From Sorghum bicolor (Eukaryota > Streptophyta > Magnoliopsida > Poales > Poaceae), in the NCBI RefSeq assembly GCF_000003195.3, contig NC_012870.2, positions 35,218,741 through 35,282,740 on the forward strand: a stretch of 64,000 nucleotides of DNA, written 5' to 3'. A model generated the notes under the pieces. It saw only the letters and a program-made list of their open reading frames with translations, searched no databases and had not been told where the DNA came from. Each line of letters starts with the position of its first letter. Position 1 is the first letter of the stretch. This document shows positions 23,909 to 38,526 of this stretch, one piece after another. The translations under genes and the position numbers were made by a program.

Positions 23909-26900
23909 AAAAGAATCTCATCCCGAGATTCAGGACAAAGGAGTTCTAAGGGTGGAGAAGTATGCTATTCACTTCTAACATTGGCGATAGCAGTCAACTA
24001 CTTATCCCTGAGCATCAGAGAGGCTAATTTGGTCAGGACACTTTCTGGTACTGGTTCTTCATAGTGAATCTTTGTCTAAAGAATTTCCTTTATTGACTTC
24101 CATGAAGTATTGTTACTTTGCGGAGGAATTTAAGACAACACTATCACATGTACTTCATTCCCAATGTATGATGGATGGTTCGGAGCACAGTAAACTACTC
24201 ACTACAATGTTTCCATCTATGTTCACAAGGCTCAAAAAGTTGTGCTCTACCAGAATGGCTTGAGTACAACCTTCCGTAGGAGATGAGATCATGAACTAGA
24301 TAAACATCCTCGTGGTTATGAGAAACCAACTAACCACAAACAATGTCTATTCTAGTCATAAGGTCTCGTCATTTAGATGCCAATCAATGGAAAGCTACCT
24401 AAGGTTCCATGTGTCCAGTTCTCTTTTACTGATATCAACACTTTATTTTCCAAGTCTATCGAGTTAGTGTTGACCATTCAATGAATTTTAATGGCTCCAA
24501 GTGTTAACAGTTACCTAGGTCGTATCAAATACAACCTCTTGGGTAAAAGGACATAGAAGATACCCAAGGCGTGTTAGTACTAGATAGGCATTGTTAAAGA
24601 TGGGCGATAGCAAGGTCTAGAGGACAACAACAGTTGCAAGTATTCACCGAACTAGGGAAACAAGCTACTACCAAGCAGTCAACTATGGAATTTCCATCAC
24701 TAAGTAGTTGCTTACTAAGCTCGGTCGGTTTGCACAGTAGCAAAATAGCTTGGTGAAACTACTTTTGACATTAAGGATTCCTTTTTAGGATCAAACAATA
24801 GCTCTAAGATTATAAATCTAAGATTTGTTGTTTAACACCTTTCCAATTATTTTTGACTTGTAGAACGCCTAGATTGCTCAACTATAGGTTGAGGTGATAG
24901 GGTAACAACTAGGTACCAAAGGTTGAAAGGAGTCTTTTCTAGGTCATCCTAAGGTTCATCTTGGTTCAGTTCACACCGCGCAAACTAGCTTCATTATGCA
25001 TGAATTGTTAGTGTGTATAGAGATCCAAGAGTCTTATGATCATTAACCAAAATTCAGCTCAAGCAAACACCATATGGCTAACCAAACAAAACAAAACCTT
25101 TGATAGCACCACACATATAATGATGCTAACCGAGACTAGGGATGTGCTTTTCTCTAGCTTGTGACTTAGATATAGCATTTGGTACCATCTATGTGATTGT
25201 CCATGATTGAATTGACTTGACAACTCAAGGCCTAGAAAAGGAAATAGTATTTGCATCGTTGATCCACTTATTGTTTTCTTTGCATGACACTATTTTATGA
25301 GACGTAGCCTTTAGGGACATCATGGTGTCATTTCCAAGGTAGTGATTAAACTTCTAACTAATAACTAATCAGTTGTCTCTAAACACTAAAAAGTTCCAAA
25401 ACTTTCTTCTTTGGTGGCAACAATTGTAGTTGATACATTTGTAGGCAGTCAAGATCAAAGTCAGCCAAAAAGAGATCACAATAGAGATGGTTGATTAGGA
25501 CTGTGTGATTTCCATGATCAAGATTTGGATCAATTCTTGTCTAATTGGTAACTTGTCCAACTTTAAGTGTTGTGTGCCCTTTGGATTCAACAGTGGATGA
25601 CACAAGTTACTCACTAAACAACTGATATTGTTACATGGGTAACAAATAGAGTCTCTTGTCCACCACCCCTTGCAGTCTGTTAAGATTTATGTCGGTAACC
25701 TATTCTTCAAATGTTATCTTCTTAGCAACTTCAGAAGGTGGTCCTATTACATAAGTCTAATATAGATCCTTTGATTGAAGATAAGGAAAGATAACCAAGG
25801 ACAAGCTCATGAGAAGATAACACAGTGTAGTTTTATAATAGATCATAACTAGCAACCACGATACCAGTGCGTGCCGAGCAGCACAGTCCTGTGTGTGCAC
25901 CCACAAGAGGCTCTCGGTTTCGTCACAGCACCATTAGTCACTAATCACGATGCTATTACCGATCTTACAACCAACGTGAAATCTCACATGACATAGGTAA
26001 GTCTTGCATGTACAAGGATCATGTGCAAGACAAAAATTAAGCATGCAAAGATGATAGCAAGATTTGGAGGTAACAACTAGAAGGTTAAAGGATGAGAACA
26101 CGACACAAGAAATAAATGGGTATGCCTTATGCCCATCAAGGTCATTACCTAACAATTAATTTATGAGATGCGGTCATGTTGGGTAGGAATATGAGATCAA
26201 AGTTGATAAGCATCCAAGACTTGGGGAGGCTGGAGATGACTAAAGCAAACTGCAAAGGTAGAACCACTTCACCGATCAGAGATTTAGATGATAGGGAGTT
26301 ACATGGTTTGTAAAGCAAAAGTTTCCAAGATTAGGCAGCAAAAGATTTAGAGACCAGGCAATAAGAGATTGCATTACACAAGTTAAGCTTTGGGAGATGC
26401 AATCAGGAGGTCCAACATGGATTTGGTATGGTCTCCGTAACTAGCAAAGAACAACTATAGTCAAAAGCTTTCTGTAGCGAGAACTTATTCTAGCTAGTTG
26501 GCTAGGCAAGGATATTTGCAAACTGGTGTAGGACAACTATGGTATATGCAAGCCTTTGATGGTCTGGACATTGGTTTACGTATCAAGCATAGGCATGGAT
26601 GCTCCAACATTCAAAAACTAGTAGTCAAGTCTATAAGCTCGGCTTCTAAGAAAGGAACCTAATCTGATACAACCAGCACACAATCAACCTAACTTGAGTG
26701 CCATTCTAAGATAAAGCTATTTAACACTTGTGCTTGTCGAGGACAAAACAAGAAACAACCAAGGCACGATCTAGATAACCAACATCCACACAACATAACA
26801 GTTTTAAGCAAGTACTTGAGAAAGCTCAAACAATCACGCTTAAACAACCATTACTAAGCACAAGGCTTACACATAACAAGCATCTATCTACAGCAATACA

Positions 26901-29138
26901 ACACATTTGTCGCACATACAAGGATTATGGTACAAGGTTTGCTACAAAGCAAGTGGACACGGTTCAGTCTTTTAGGGAGAATATGACTTTGAGATAGGTA
27001 GTAAAAAGGGCTCCAAAAGATTTTTGGCATGGCTGCACTATCATGCAAATGGACATACCACAAGCAAGAGTCTAGCATTTAGGAAAACTCAGCGGGAAAA
27101 GGTTATCAAACCTATGGAGTTAATTAAAAACTTAACAAGGTTGAAAAAGAATATCAGTTAGCTCTGTCTAAACTAGGGTAGAGAACTTGACATAAACTTT
27201 AGAAAATGGTAACTAAAGTTTCATTGATCCAACGAACATGATCCTTAATGTTATGGAAAACTTATCAAGTCATCTATAATTTTTTTTTATCATTTTAAGG
27301 TGCTTCTACAGCTAACAAGCACAAACAATACAAAGAAGGCATATCTATTCAGATTTTTGACAGATTCTGTCATTCTACTTCACAAGCTCATAACATAAGA
27401 TTTATACCACCAAAAGTAGTGATCTAAGACATTTTGGAAACCTTAACAAAAGTACTACACTCCTTCTATTAACTCTACGTCATGATTCTGTACGCGCACT
27501 AGTCAAACAAACGAAACATTCAGATCTGTTCAGAACACAATCAGGATCTGACAACAAACTTCAAAAGTTCATAACTCCTAAACCCTCAGGCCTATGGTCA
27601 TGAAGTTTTAGGATAGACTAGATATAGTGGTTGGCTACAACTTTGGTATTCACCATACTTACAGAAAACACAACTATTGTCGTGAAAACACCACTAGAAT
27701 ACAAACTGCTCTAGCAGCCAAAATTCAACACACATATCAAGCAATGTTTTCCCTTGTTCTATTAACAAGAGAGCACACACATGTATAACTCCAGTAGCTA
27801 CAAACATTATTATCTAGACAAACAATAATTTAGTTTGGTGACAAGGAGGGATTAACATAAGAATCATAATTGCTTAAGTGAGGTTAAAGCATTTGCAAAC
27901 ACTTGCATGAGCAACATATTCACCACTTGGCTAAACAAACGGACACCTACAAGTTCAAGCATATAGCCTCAACTATTTCTATTATAGGTAGGCCAAATTT
28001 TTACTTAGTTAATAAAAATTAGAGGCATCACATAAAATATCAACATACATGTTCACCGACAAGCTTTAGTTTTCAAAGGATTGTAGTTTCTACTGCTACT
28101 AACTTAGCATTCCTATAGAAGCAACATTCAAGGCTAGACACATCACACACTACTTTCAAGCAAAACTATTCAAGTAGCATGGACTAAGACAAATTTTTAT
28201 ATAGCTTCACACAAGGAAAGGAGTAACATCATATCACTCACAAGTTACTTATCGTTAGAACAAGAATGAGAGAAGAATAATTATGCATAAGGCAACAATC
28301 ATGATGATGCATGCTTCGTCTTATTCGTCCTCACAAAATTGCCAGCCTAAGGTGGCAATCACGTTCTATGTCGGTGGCATAACACGTACTGTCTCGACAT
28401 ATAGCTAGTCGTCAACTACGTTCAATCTATGCATTCGTGGTTATGTACCTGCAGAACAATTTCATTTCAGCCCAACCCAACAATAATATATGTGCATAAA
28501 TGAAAGTCTGGTCTCTAGGTTGAAAGCTAAATACTCCAATATATATTCCCGAATATATATTGCAGCATACTACCCATGTGAAGCACGCCCATGTATACAC
28601 AGTCATACCAACTAACCCACAATTAAGTACCTTCAAATAGACATGTGTGTAACATGTAAATGTTCCAGTAACCACATCTAACTCTCCCCTAGACCGACGG
28701 TTGGACGGTCATGCTCTCACAACTCACATTCTTACCTTGAGCGTCGAGACATATAGATCCATACATTACCACTCAAGCAAGTGGCATCCATACAATTTCA
28801 CGCTGTATGGACAACGAAAGGAAAATTATTGCTTACTGTGGCATAGAGGTATATGATCCATTCATTACCACTTAAGTAAGTGGCATCCATACTATTGCAC
28901 GCCGTATGAACGACGAAAGTAAAAGTTACAATAAAGTAAACCGCCGATAGTTTGTATCAGTTTACATAAAGCCACCTAGTAGTCCTTAATTGGGCATAAT
29001 TGGAGGTCGTCGCTAGCATAGTTTCTGTAAATTAGTTTTGACAAGTTTTGCCTGTAGCTAATGTTTTAGTCCAAATAGGATTTTTAAAACCAAAACTTTG
29101 TTTTTAAAACAGTGTATCTGATAGTATTATACTTAATC

Positions 29139-29152
29139 TTGCTCCGATACCA
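29139..29152 (-). other. Primer binding site of element B
   Basis: On the minus strand TGGTATCGGAGCAA follows the LTR end (TGTCACA) after 2 bp. It is related to the initiator tRNA-Met primer site and diverged from element A's at two positions. Confidence 0.78.
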
Positions 29153-29154
29153 GC

Positions 29155-32100
29155 TGTGACAGAACCGCCCAATTTATACAAGTTTAAGTACGACTGTCCC
29201 CGTTTAACACGTTGACACGCGCATACTCTCACTTATATAAACCTGGTAGTCTGCCGAGTGTCACGAAGGACCTCGGTAAATCAACTTTACACCAAGATCG
29301 CATGATTAAGCAAATACACATCACATACACGGAGATTTGCAGCGGAAATAATATTACAAAAGAGTTCACAAATAATAGTACATGTTTGGATTTTTTTCCA
29401 AATTGATTAGAAAACAACATAGCTTTTAAATGATTACAATAACATAAGTTCCAAATGCACTGCTAGCATAAGTGACATCCTCCGACAAAAGCATGTAGAT
29501 GAGAACACTATATAGAATCACCAAGCCCACCGGCGGTTAGCCACCATCCTTAGCAGACTGAAAACTTCACCCGCAACAGGGTGTGATAAACCCTGAGTAC
29601 TCGAACGTACTCAGCTAGACTTACCCGACAGGAGAGAAAATAAAAGACTCTCAAGGATATGCAAGGCTTTTTGGTGGAGTTGGTTGGATAGCATAACTTT
29701 GCCAAAAAGAGCATTACTATCATGAGTCCTTAATTTCAACCTTTTAGTCAATATTTTAGCATCAAGTTCAATTAAGCTACCATAGCTAGATTTTGCACCT
29801 ATTCTATAGCAATCACTTGATTAATGAGCATCGCATTAATAACCATATCCGGTTTATCATGTAGCCATCATCATCAGCATCATAACCATTAAGTTTCATT
29901 TAGTTTATCTACGTTGCCGCTGCCCGAGTCAAGTTCTCACTATCCGGGAGAGACGGCGATTCGAATCGATTCCTATCCAGCAGGAGGGGTATTCCTAGCA
30001 CTCACCCAGGCATACTTAGCTAGAGTAGCTTGGATCACCTTTAGCACAACTCCGGACCAATTCGTGGGTCCGTACGGCGCCGCACCCCCATGGACCGCCA
30101 ATCTGCCAGGGTCAGGACTCTAACCTGACTCCTCGGTCTTACGCCATTGACTCCCCGCACATCCTTGCTACCAACCGGGGTGCGCACTTTAACCGAACGG
30201 GGTATCCAGCCGGAGATGCACTCGTAGGCTTCGCGGTCGGAGTGACTTATCCGACCAACTAAGTGTTAGGCATGCGTTCAACATGACACGAGGACGTATA
30301 GCGTATCGGTCCTTAAACGACACAGACGGGGATAGATTCACACCCAAGACCTCCATGCCTTGTTGCTTCACTATCGTCATCCTGCCCGGTCTCAAATTCA
30401 TTATTAGCACATGGTTATTTTCACGGTAGCAAATATAGCCAACCGTGAACAGGTATCCACCTATCTCTCGCAGGTGACAGGAAATCACCTGGCTTCTACC
30501 GAGTTAAGCATAGCAAAGCATAGAACGTTTTCCTTATACTAGTAAGGGTTCAGGTAGTTTCATATAGTGGACAAGGTAGGAATATATGCACCAACAGTTT
30601 CATTCAACTCCTATCACCTAATGCATCATATAAAGTTATACTCTTGTGCTTTTATAAAAAGAGGGGGTAGGAGACTTAGAATGCTCCGGGGCTTGCCTGG
30701 AATTCGACACAAGACAGTTATGTCAGCTTGCATCGTCTTGACGACATCTAAGGTGACAACACTTGTTTAGTCCTTCCATCATGTCTTTCACGTGGTTCAT
30801 CTAGCGTACCTAAATGAGATGCAAGATGCAAGTGTATGAACACGTAGAAGTGCAATAGATAATGCAGCACATGCAGCACATATAGTAAGCAAGATAAGCA
30901 TCATGTTACTCAACACATACATATGTCGCTTAAATAACATAACCAACATACTAAGATAGAAAACAATGAAAAACCAAGCATATCAAGAATGGCACACATG
31001 TTTCACAAGATTTCAGGTGTCTTAACTTGGCCATTATCAAAGACATGAGTCACACCTAGCAATATACCAAGCAATGGCAATAACAGGAATCTGCCATTTT
31101 TAGCACTGTTAACACCAGCTGAGAAAATAAATCATAACTGGAGATTCACAACTCCAAAAGACATTCAAGAAGACATTCTGGAAAGCTTACGAAATTATCT
31201 ACATTTGATATTTAGACCTAAAAGCATGATTCTCAACTTAAGCTGGTCGAAATTATAATGTTCCAGAATATGTCCCTGAAAAAAAGAGAGCAGCCATTTC
31301 TGGAATCAAACTTTGAACAGACATAACTCACAAACTACAAGGCCAAATACTACCGAATTTTAACAGCAGCTAGATAAATAAATTATCTATAACTTTGCTA
31401 TAAACAAGATTCCCAGAAAGCATCATTTACCTATTGTAATCCAAACAGTTTCACAAACTGTCCAGAAACAACAATTGCAAACAATTAATTATTAACTTAT
31501 GTTTCAAACATGCATTTGAGCAAAACCATTGTTACCAATAGTTTGCACATAACTAAAGAACAACAGAAAACATAGTGGTCATTACTAATTAAATTTATTT
31601 AATGCCTTTCTTAATTTATTTGTATAATAAGGTGAATTAAAGAACATATAACAAAAGTGCTCAATAAATTCCACCAAACATTACAGTAGCTTCTAAATAC
31701 TATCTATAGTCCACTGTATAAATTTCACTGCATTTGAATAAAGATAGCAACATCTATGAAAAAGACAAATTGCTATTACAATTAATCATGTGAGAGCAAG
31801 ATAAATGCACAAATCATATTTTCTTCAAACACATGGCCATATCATACATAAACATGATACAACAATATCATAGGATTGTATTGGAACAACATTTTCCATT
31901 TTTCCATTTTTATTTGTAATTATAAACCATTTATCAAGATCCATAAAGACATCTCTGTCCAAAACTTGGACAGAATATATCATGTCACATTAAACAGCCA
32001 TAACTTGAGTTTCATATGCCCATAAATTATGGTTATGTGATTTCTAGAAAGCATACTAAATTGTGAACAACTTTGTTATTAACATCTAGAGCTAAATCTA

Positions 32101-35100
32101 CCACTAACAAGGTCTTACATTACAAACAATGCAATCCAGTCTGGGTTTAGACAGAAACTGAAACAGTACTTTAAACCACTATAACTAAACATATGCTTGA
32201 CCAAAAATTATGCTATTTAGCTTGATGGAAAACTTATGAAAAGTACTACAACTCATATATTTTCATTCAGGCATGATTCACAACCCAACTGAGCCAAACA
32301 ATATAAACATGAAGACCTACTCAGAATAGGAGCAAAGCAACACAGAGCATTTGTTATTTTTATAACTCTAAATCTGTCATGCCTAAATTCATGAAACTTT
32401 CACCAGACCTCAAATATTATATGTAAAGCATGCCAAAACAGTTTCACATTTATTGGAGCAATAATACATTGGTTATGAAAAAGACAAATATAACAAGCAA
32501 TTAAAACCGAACTGCACAGATCTATTTTTACCGTTAAAACTTAAAAACAAAACATGGCATATTATAGATCTACTGCATAGAGAATTTGACAAGGATTCCA
32601 AAAAGTCCACATTTGCTATTTTACGACTTTTATACGAATTTCTATGCATTTCCAAAATTCACCCATGAAATCTGAAAAACAAAAGAAAAGGAAAACAGAT
32701 CTTGCACCGGGAACCCTGGACTTTCCAGAAATCACGCCACAGCCCATAAATACTATTCATATGAGTCTTGGCTTCGCATCTGGAACCCTGAGTTATTTCT
32801 TATTCGAACCCGAGGTCCTTCTTCTTTCTCTGCTCGAACAGATGGAGGAGAATCGCCGGTTCCGATCGGAGGGTGGCCACGGCGGTGGCGGAGAAGTGGT
32901 GGGGGAGGGCTAGGGGGCCGTGCCCACCCTGTGGTGGCCAGGGCTCGCCTCGTGACGGTCTAAGGAGGCAAGGCCGCGTGAGCAGTTGTCGCCGGCGGCA
33001 ATGTCTCCCACGGCAAGTCGCTCGTCGAGGGAGACGCCCGCAGAAGGAGTCGGCGAGGCACGGGGCGACCATGGAAAGGCAATGGTGGTGCTGTATAACA
33101 CTCTAAAATTTTTTAATTTTGGGTTGTTATTATAAAACACTAAATAAAATGAATGATTTTTAGTATATGGAGAAAAATTGCCGATAATAGTTTAGATTTT
33201 CATATATTGTTATTAAATAAATGGTGCTTTTCAAATATTTTGGAATTAATTAGACGGGCTTTAGTTGATGTGATGCTTGCTTGTTGCTTGAGTTGTGTGT
33301 TTTTGAGTGTGCTAGGTTTTAAAAACATGTTTAGACACCGTCCGATCTTTCCCGAGAATTTTCTAGACTTTTTCGGGTTTTTTCCCATTTTTTTCTAGAA
33401 CAAAATCTATTTTTTATATGCTCTAAAATTCTTTTTCATGGACACCAAAAACTTTATTTTGATTGATCAACTCTCAATATATCTTTAAAAGTTTTCCTTT
33501 AATTTTTAGAATTTTGGAAGTATTTTTTAGGAATTTAAAATGATTTCACCTTTTTCTAGAATTATTTTGGAACTGAAAATGATTTATTTAAAATCCCGAA
33601 ATTAAGAAATTCTGAAACTTTTTCAAACCCTAGACCTATATATATGCCGGCGTAGCCCTCGACGCGCTGATTCCAAAACTACAATCGCTTTTCCAAGCCG
33701 CCACTCGTAGCCCTGCAGATCCATCGCCGAAGTTTTGGATCTCGTTCCCGGCGAACTTTTCCGGCGAACGTTCGGCGAGTGTTTCCGGCCGCCTCCATCA
33801 TCCTCTGCGAAAACCGCCGCCACCGCGAGGTTCATGTCGATCTTCTCTACACCGGCACGCCATTCTTTTCGCGAATCCGCTGCCCATTGACTGTTTTCCT
33901 TGTCTTCTCTTTTAACTCCGGCGAACTCCACCATAGCAGGTTTCTTGTTCGTGATTTCTGGACATGGACGCGTCCTTCACCTCGGGCCATAGGGCCAAAC
34001 CTGCGACGCTGCCCTAGGCCCACGGCCCCGCTGCCAACACCAGCGCCCCAAGCCCCTGCGTCGCGTGCCTACACCACAGCCATGGCCGCCGCCACCTCCC
34101 TGGCCGAATGGGTCACGGTCGTGGCCACCGTGGAGCCCCGTGCCTGGCCCCACGAGCAGGCCCACGTCGCGTCGAGTGCCATGCCCCGCCGCCCAATGCC
34201 CAAAGCCGGCGCCCCTCTGCTACCCTGCGCAAGCACAGCCACGGTTCATCCAGATGGTGCGTACGTGATCCAGATGACCAAAGGTAGAAGAAGGTGTTAA
34301 TTACGATTTCGCCACTGAATAAAAATAGCAATAGTTTATTCGTTTTAATTTCGTTTTGTTCCGTTTCAGTTGCGTTAGTTTCGTAACGTCACGTTCTACA
34401 CAGTAGTGTTAACTTGTATTATGTCACATGTTTTTTTTCTATATTTAGTTGAATATTAGATTAATTAATGTATGTACCTAAATTTATAATTAAAAGCACT
34501 AATTTTATATTGAAAGCACTAATTTTATAATTAAAAGCACTATAGAGTTAAAATCATGTTTTCTATTGTTTTGTGATCGTGGCAACGTAAATGACTTGTT
34601 AGCAATACTGTTTTCCATATCCCATGTTTATAAATATAATTAGTTTAATTAATATTTATTGAGTGCCATTTTTAATTATTAAAAAAATAATTTAGGTTTA
34701 CACTTCGTTATTTTTATAATCTAATATTAATTTGATTAATGTTAACTTAAATATTTATTAATTATAATTCTTTTAGTTAGACATAAAGTATATAATTAAT
34801 TTGTTTCATATTTAATTAATGTCTTTTTGATTAAAAGTAACTTATGTTTATAATTTAGATCTTTTATAAATAAATAAATGCTAACATTATTAATATGAAT
34901 TTAAATGATTCTTTATTAATTATAACTTGTTTACTATAAATGGAAGCATGTCATGATTCGATTAGTTGCTCTCACTTGCTTTATGCTTCCTAAATCATAA
35001 ATGTTTAAATGACTTAAATGATATATATACCTTTTATTTATAAATAGAATATAACTATAACTATACTTTGTCTTTTATAATTATAGTTTGTTTAATTCCA

Positions 35101-38100
35101 CTTTATGATATTTCTCAAAAAAAAGTCTATCACCTCTTTTCATCAAATGAAATAGATCAAGCGAATAGTGGATCTTCTTTGTTGCACTTCGATCCTCGAA
35201 AGTCGTGTCCGATTAACTATAGCTCCGTTCTCAATCATTCTTGCGTTGTCTCGATCGTAGCAACAAGCCGTGTCGTTTAGTGCGCTCTTTCTAAGCTTTT
35301 CTTTTGATTGTCGTTTGTTCTTAGTCGTGATTGCTGTTTGTCTGTTTGTGTTGCTTGGTTGCTACGAGTAGAAGAAGCGTGGTTCGTCAATAGTGAAGAC
35401 CAAGAGCTAAAGACCGACAGCCGAAGCAGAAGTTCGAGATTAGAAGAAAGAAGCCAAAGAATTCTGAGCAGATATACACTAGGAATAAAGGCGAGTGCAG
35501 ACACCGTTTGATCATTTTGAACCTACTCATTAATGTCATTTACTTTATATGCATGTGTCCAATGAATGCAAACCCTAAGGACATGACTAGCTTTACTTAC
35601 CATTCCTTGTTCACCTGGGGTTATGTATATCGGTAGTCTAGGCTATACTAGGTTTGCTTAGCTGCTCTACTCATCTTATACACATGCCTAAACAAGTAAT
35701 ACTCTCTACTTAACTTGATGCTTAAACTGTGCTGAACCTTTGGTCACTGCGGTGATGGCGATGTTGGATGCTTACGAGCATGGTGATGATGGTGGTGAAA
35801 GGGGGAGCGGGTACTGTTGGTGGTCCGGTTTGCCGGGCGTACCCGTCTCTGCTCTCCGTAAGGACTTAGTCAGGGAGCAGCCCCCTGGGACTTACAGTGC
35901 AGCTCCAAGCTATATGGCTCTGGCTTGACTAATTAGCAGGACCTCCACTAGTAGGGTGTTACTTTCCGGGTAGACGTGAGGAAGTAACTTGTGTAATGAA
36001 TATTAAGTTGTCGGTTGATCGGTACGCCATGGCTATGGGTATCGACTGCCGAGCGCCCCGGCAAAAAACTTGCGAGTGGCATCCTATTAGTTGGACCCTG
36101 TGAAAGGTCTCGTAGTGAGACCCTGCCTGCTCACCTTGGTAGTGTTTTGGGGAGTCATGACCCCGGGCATATAGGAATCACGACTTGGAGTGAACGTGCA
36201 CACCTTTGCAGAGTGTAAAACTGATATATCAGCCGTGCTCACGGTCACGAGCGGCCCAGACCCTCAGTTGATGAGCAAATTGGATTCACTGGATACTAGG
36301 AGATGGAACCTGGCGAGGTTGCTACCTCGTGTTTTTGGCGGAATGGCTATTCCGTGTTGGCAGGATTGCTATCCTGTGTTAATAATTGGGGTTAATCCCT
36401 GGACTACTATAATTATTAGGATAGTCTTTTAAAAGATGCTAATTACTACTTACACTAATTAAGGGTTGGGTTTATGCTACTCATAATTAGTAGTAGGTTG
36501 TTCTAATAATAGTCATAATTAAAAGTGATCAACTAAAATGCTACCGCCGTCAACCCAAGTCAGCTTTACCTTTTTTAAGCCTTGCATGTCATTACTTTCC
36601 GTATGTGCTTGTTGAGTTCGACATGAACTCACCCTTGCTATTCCCCCACACCCCCAGTGTGTAGTAAAGTGCTGCTCAGAAGATGAACAAAGATGCTATG
36701 GAGTTTTCTAGAAGCTTATCAGAAGTGCTTGGCGTACGGAGCCCCCAGTCAACCGTCCCTGAGAAAAATGGAGCCTAAGAAGTTCTAGCTACTGTTTCTG
36801 CGTACTCTGATGTTTGTAAGTGTTAATATAAATATATTTCCACTATATATAACATTGTTTCTGATATTTCTATTCTTTGTTGTATGTGTGGACTTTCTGG
36901 ACACACATATGACGACTCTGGTCTAATTTTAAAAGCCAGGGTGTGACATGCTGGCATGGGTAGAGGAGGGCCATAGGCAAGGAAGCAGCGATGACGACGG
37001 CTGCTCTGCTCGTCGGCCATGGCTGGTGACCACACGGCAAGCAGATTGCAGCGAGAGGGAGTGGGCGAGTACCGGGGCGACTGCGGAGTCCGCGAGAGGG
37101 CTCGGGCATCCTCTCTGTGGGCGACAGGGGTGCAGGGCAGCTGTCCACAAAGGTGGAGTCGCGAGTGATGCATGGCGGCCACGTCCTGGCCACGCGTCGG
37201 CCATTGAAGCATTTCGACGAACAGGTGGCGGGCAATAGAGTGACCAGTGTGGGAGACAAATTTGGGCCATTTCCATGCCGAATTAGGAGATGGGCCAAAT
37301 ATGAAGTTTGTTGTCCTCGTGCTACTCTACATTTTTTGTTTAATTGTCATGGTCATTAGGATTACAGATTAATAGATAATTTGATGCCAACCTTTGAGTG
37401 TCAATGAATTGATAATGATTAGCAAAACTCAAAATTGATGACCAAAACGAAGTCAAACTGGTGTCATCTTTTGGCATGCTCTTGTCCACAATATGTACTC
37501 CATCTTATATTTTGGGACCCAAACAAGTTGTTTAGTAAAATTTGGAGAACGCGGAATGCCAACGTGATGAACTGCAAACCTAGACTTAGAAACTCTAAGT
37601 GCTGGGAATTATAGCAGATTCAATCTTGTGACTATTATTTGTCATGCTTAGAAGATGATTCAGACTTAGTAACGTTAACAAAGATTGTAGTATGGAAACT
37701 ATACTACAACTTTTACCGAAGGACCTTGTACTGGTTCAGTCTTACTTGGAAGATACAAGGCTCCCAACTAGGGTACCCGAAACTGAGCACCTCAGGACTT
37801 AGCCAAAATTCTGGAGTTCCAAAACAGCACTGCATTGAATATTGTAAACTTAATTTGACTAGGTTAGAGACAAAAATAGCTCTTGATCATTAAACAAAGT
37901 TTGTTCTACAGAATCTAAACTACAACTTTCATTTGAGGTCAAACATCAGAACTAGTATAAAAGTCAAACTTTCACTTTGGTCAATGCAGCAACTTGATAA
38001 AGCTCAAACTAAGGTTTTAGGCTAATTGAAGCATTTTCTGGGCACAAGCTCAACATGAACCCTTCATGACTTTTGTTGTAGAGATCATCTAGAGTCATTT

Positions 38101-38452
38101 GGGCAAGGTTGCAAAGAATGGTTGATGACCTATGGTTTTATTCACTTAATGAGGTCATTCCAACAAGCATGTAACTTAACATTTCATGTGACCTTTTGAT
38201 TCCAAACTCCATGAAACTTTTTGAGTGCTCACTATAGGCAGTGATGGATGTAGGATACATGAAAGAGGTTCCATTAATGTCACCCAAGCATACACTTCGA
38301 AAAGGTACTATATGTAAGCAAGGGTGTGTTCCCCAAGTTTAACTTGAGGCTCACTTCATGGATTGACTTTAACATGATCATCACCACTTATCATGACATG
38401 TTTAAGCTCAAAACCTAAGGTTTAACTTGTGGAAAACACCTGGGGTGTTACA
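29155..38452 (-). repeat. Element B, 5' LTR, split by solo LTR F
   Basis: On the minus strand it starts TGTAACACCCC at 38,452 and ends TGTCACA at 29,155. Removing F and one duplication copy leaves about 5.44 kb. The GC-rich core is cut by F at 33,093/36,949. The bases after its start (38,453-38,457, TAAAT) belong to element C and should be B's right-hand target duplication. Confidence 0.88.
33094..36948 (+). mobile_element. Element F: solo LTR inside the B LTR
   Basis: A 3,855-bp insert is flanked by a perfect TGCTG duplication (33,089-33,093 and 36,949-36,953); the uninterrupted B copy has one TGCTG (around 22,405). It starts TATAACAC (expected TGTAACAC) and ends GTGTGACA. It has a TATA-like TATATATATGCCGG near 33,640, no primer site, no polypurine tract and no repeated ends. 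This indicates a single LTR left after LTR-LTR recombination, with the sequence style of Tekay-type gypsy LTRs. The start dinucleotide has mutated from TG to TA. Orientation is given as read, since the ends do not decide it firmly. Confidence 0.82.
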
Positions 38453-38526
38453 TAAATGTATATAGCAAAAAAGACAAACTTTATTATTATTGATCAAAAA
38501 AGATTTACAAGTAAAATGTACTGAAA

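Larger units (their letters stand above)
23896..29154 (-). mobile_element. Element B internal domain, non-coding (LARD type)
   Basis: These 5.26 kb, between polypurine tract and primer site on the minus strand, contain no gag or pol motif and no frame above about 85 codons. Blocks matching element A's interior occur in the same order (28,310-28,375, 28,700-28,920, 25,850-25,940 and 23,900-24,060). B is 1.6 kb longer inside than A. Shared order without coding capacity supports a conserved non-coding LARD domain. The sequence adds no host gene. Confidence 0.72.

Noticed and set aside
38460..38500. Similarity of C's tail to the antisense ORF 3' UTR of D
   Set aside because: Only short AT-rich matches around AATAAA-like strings; too weak to argue for an inversion.
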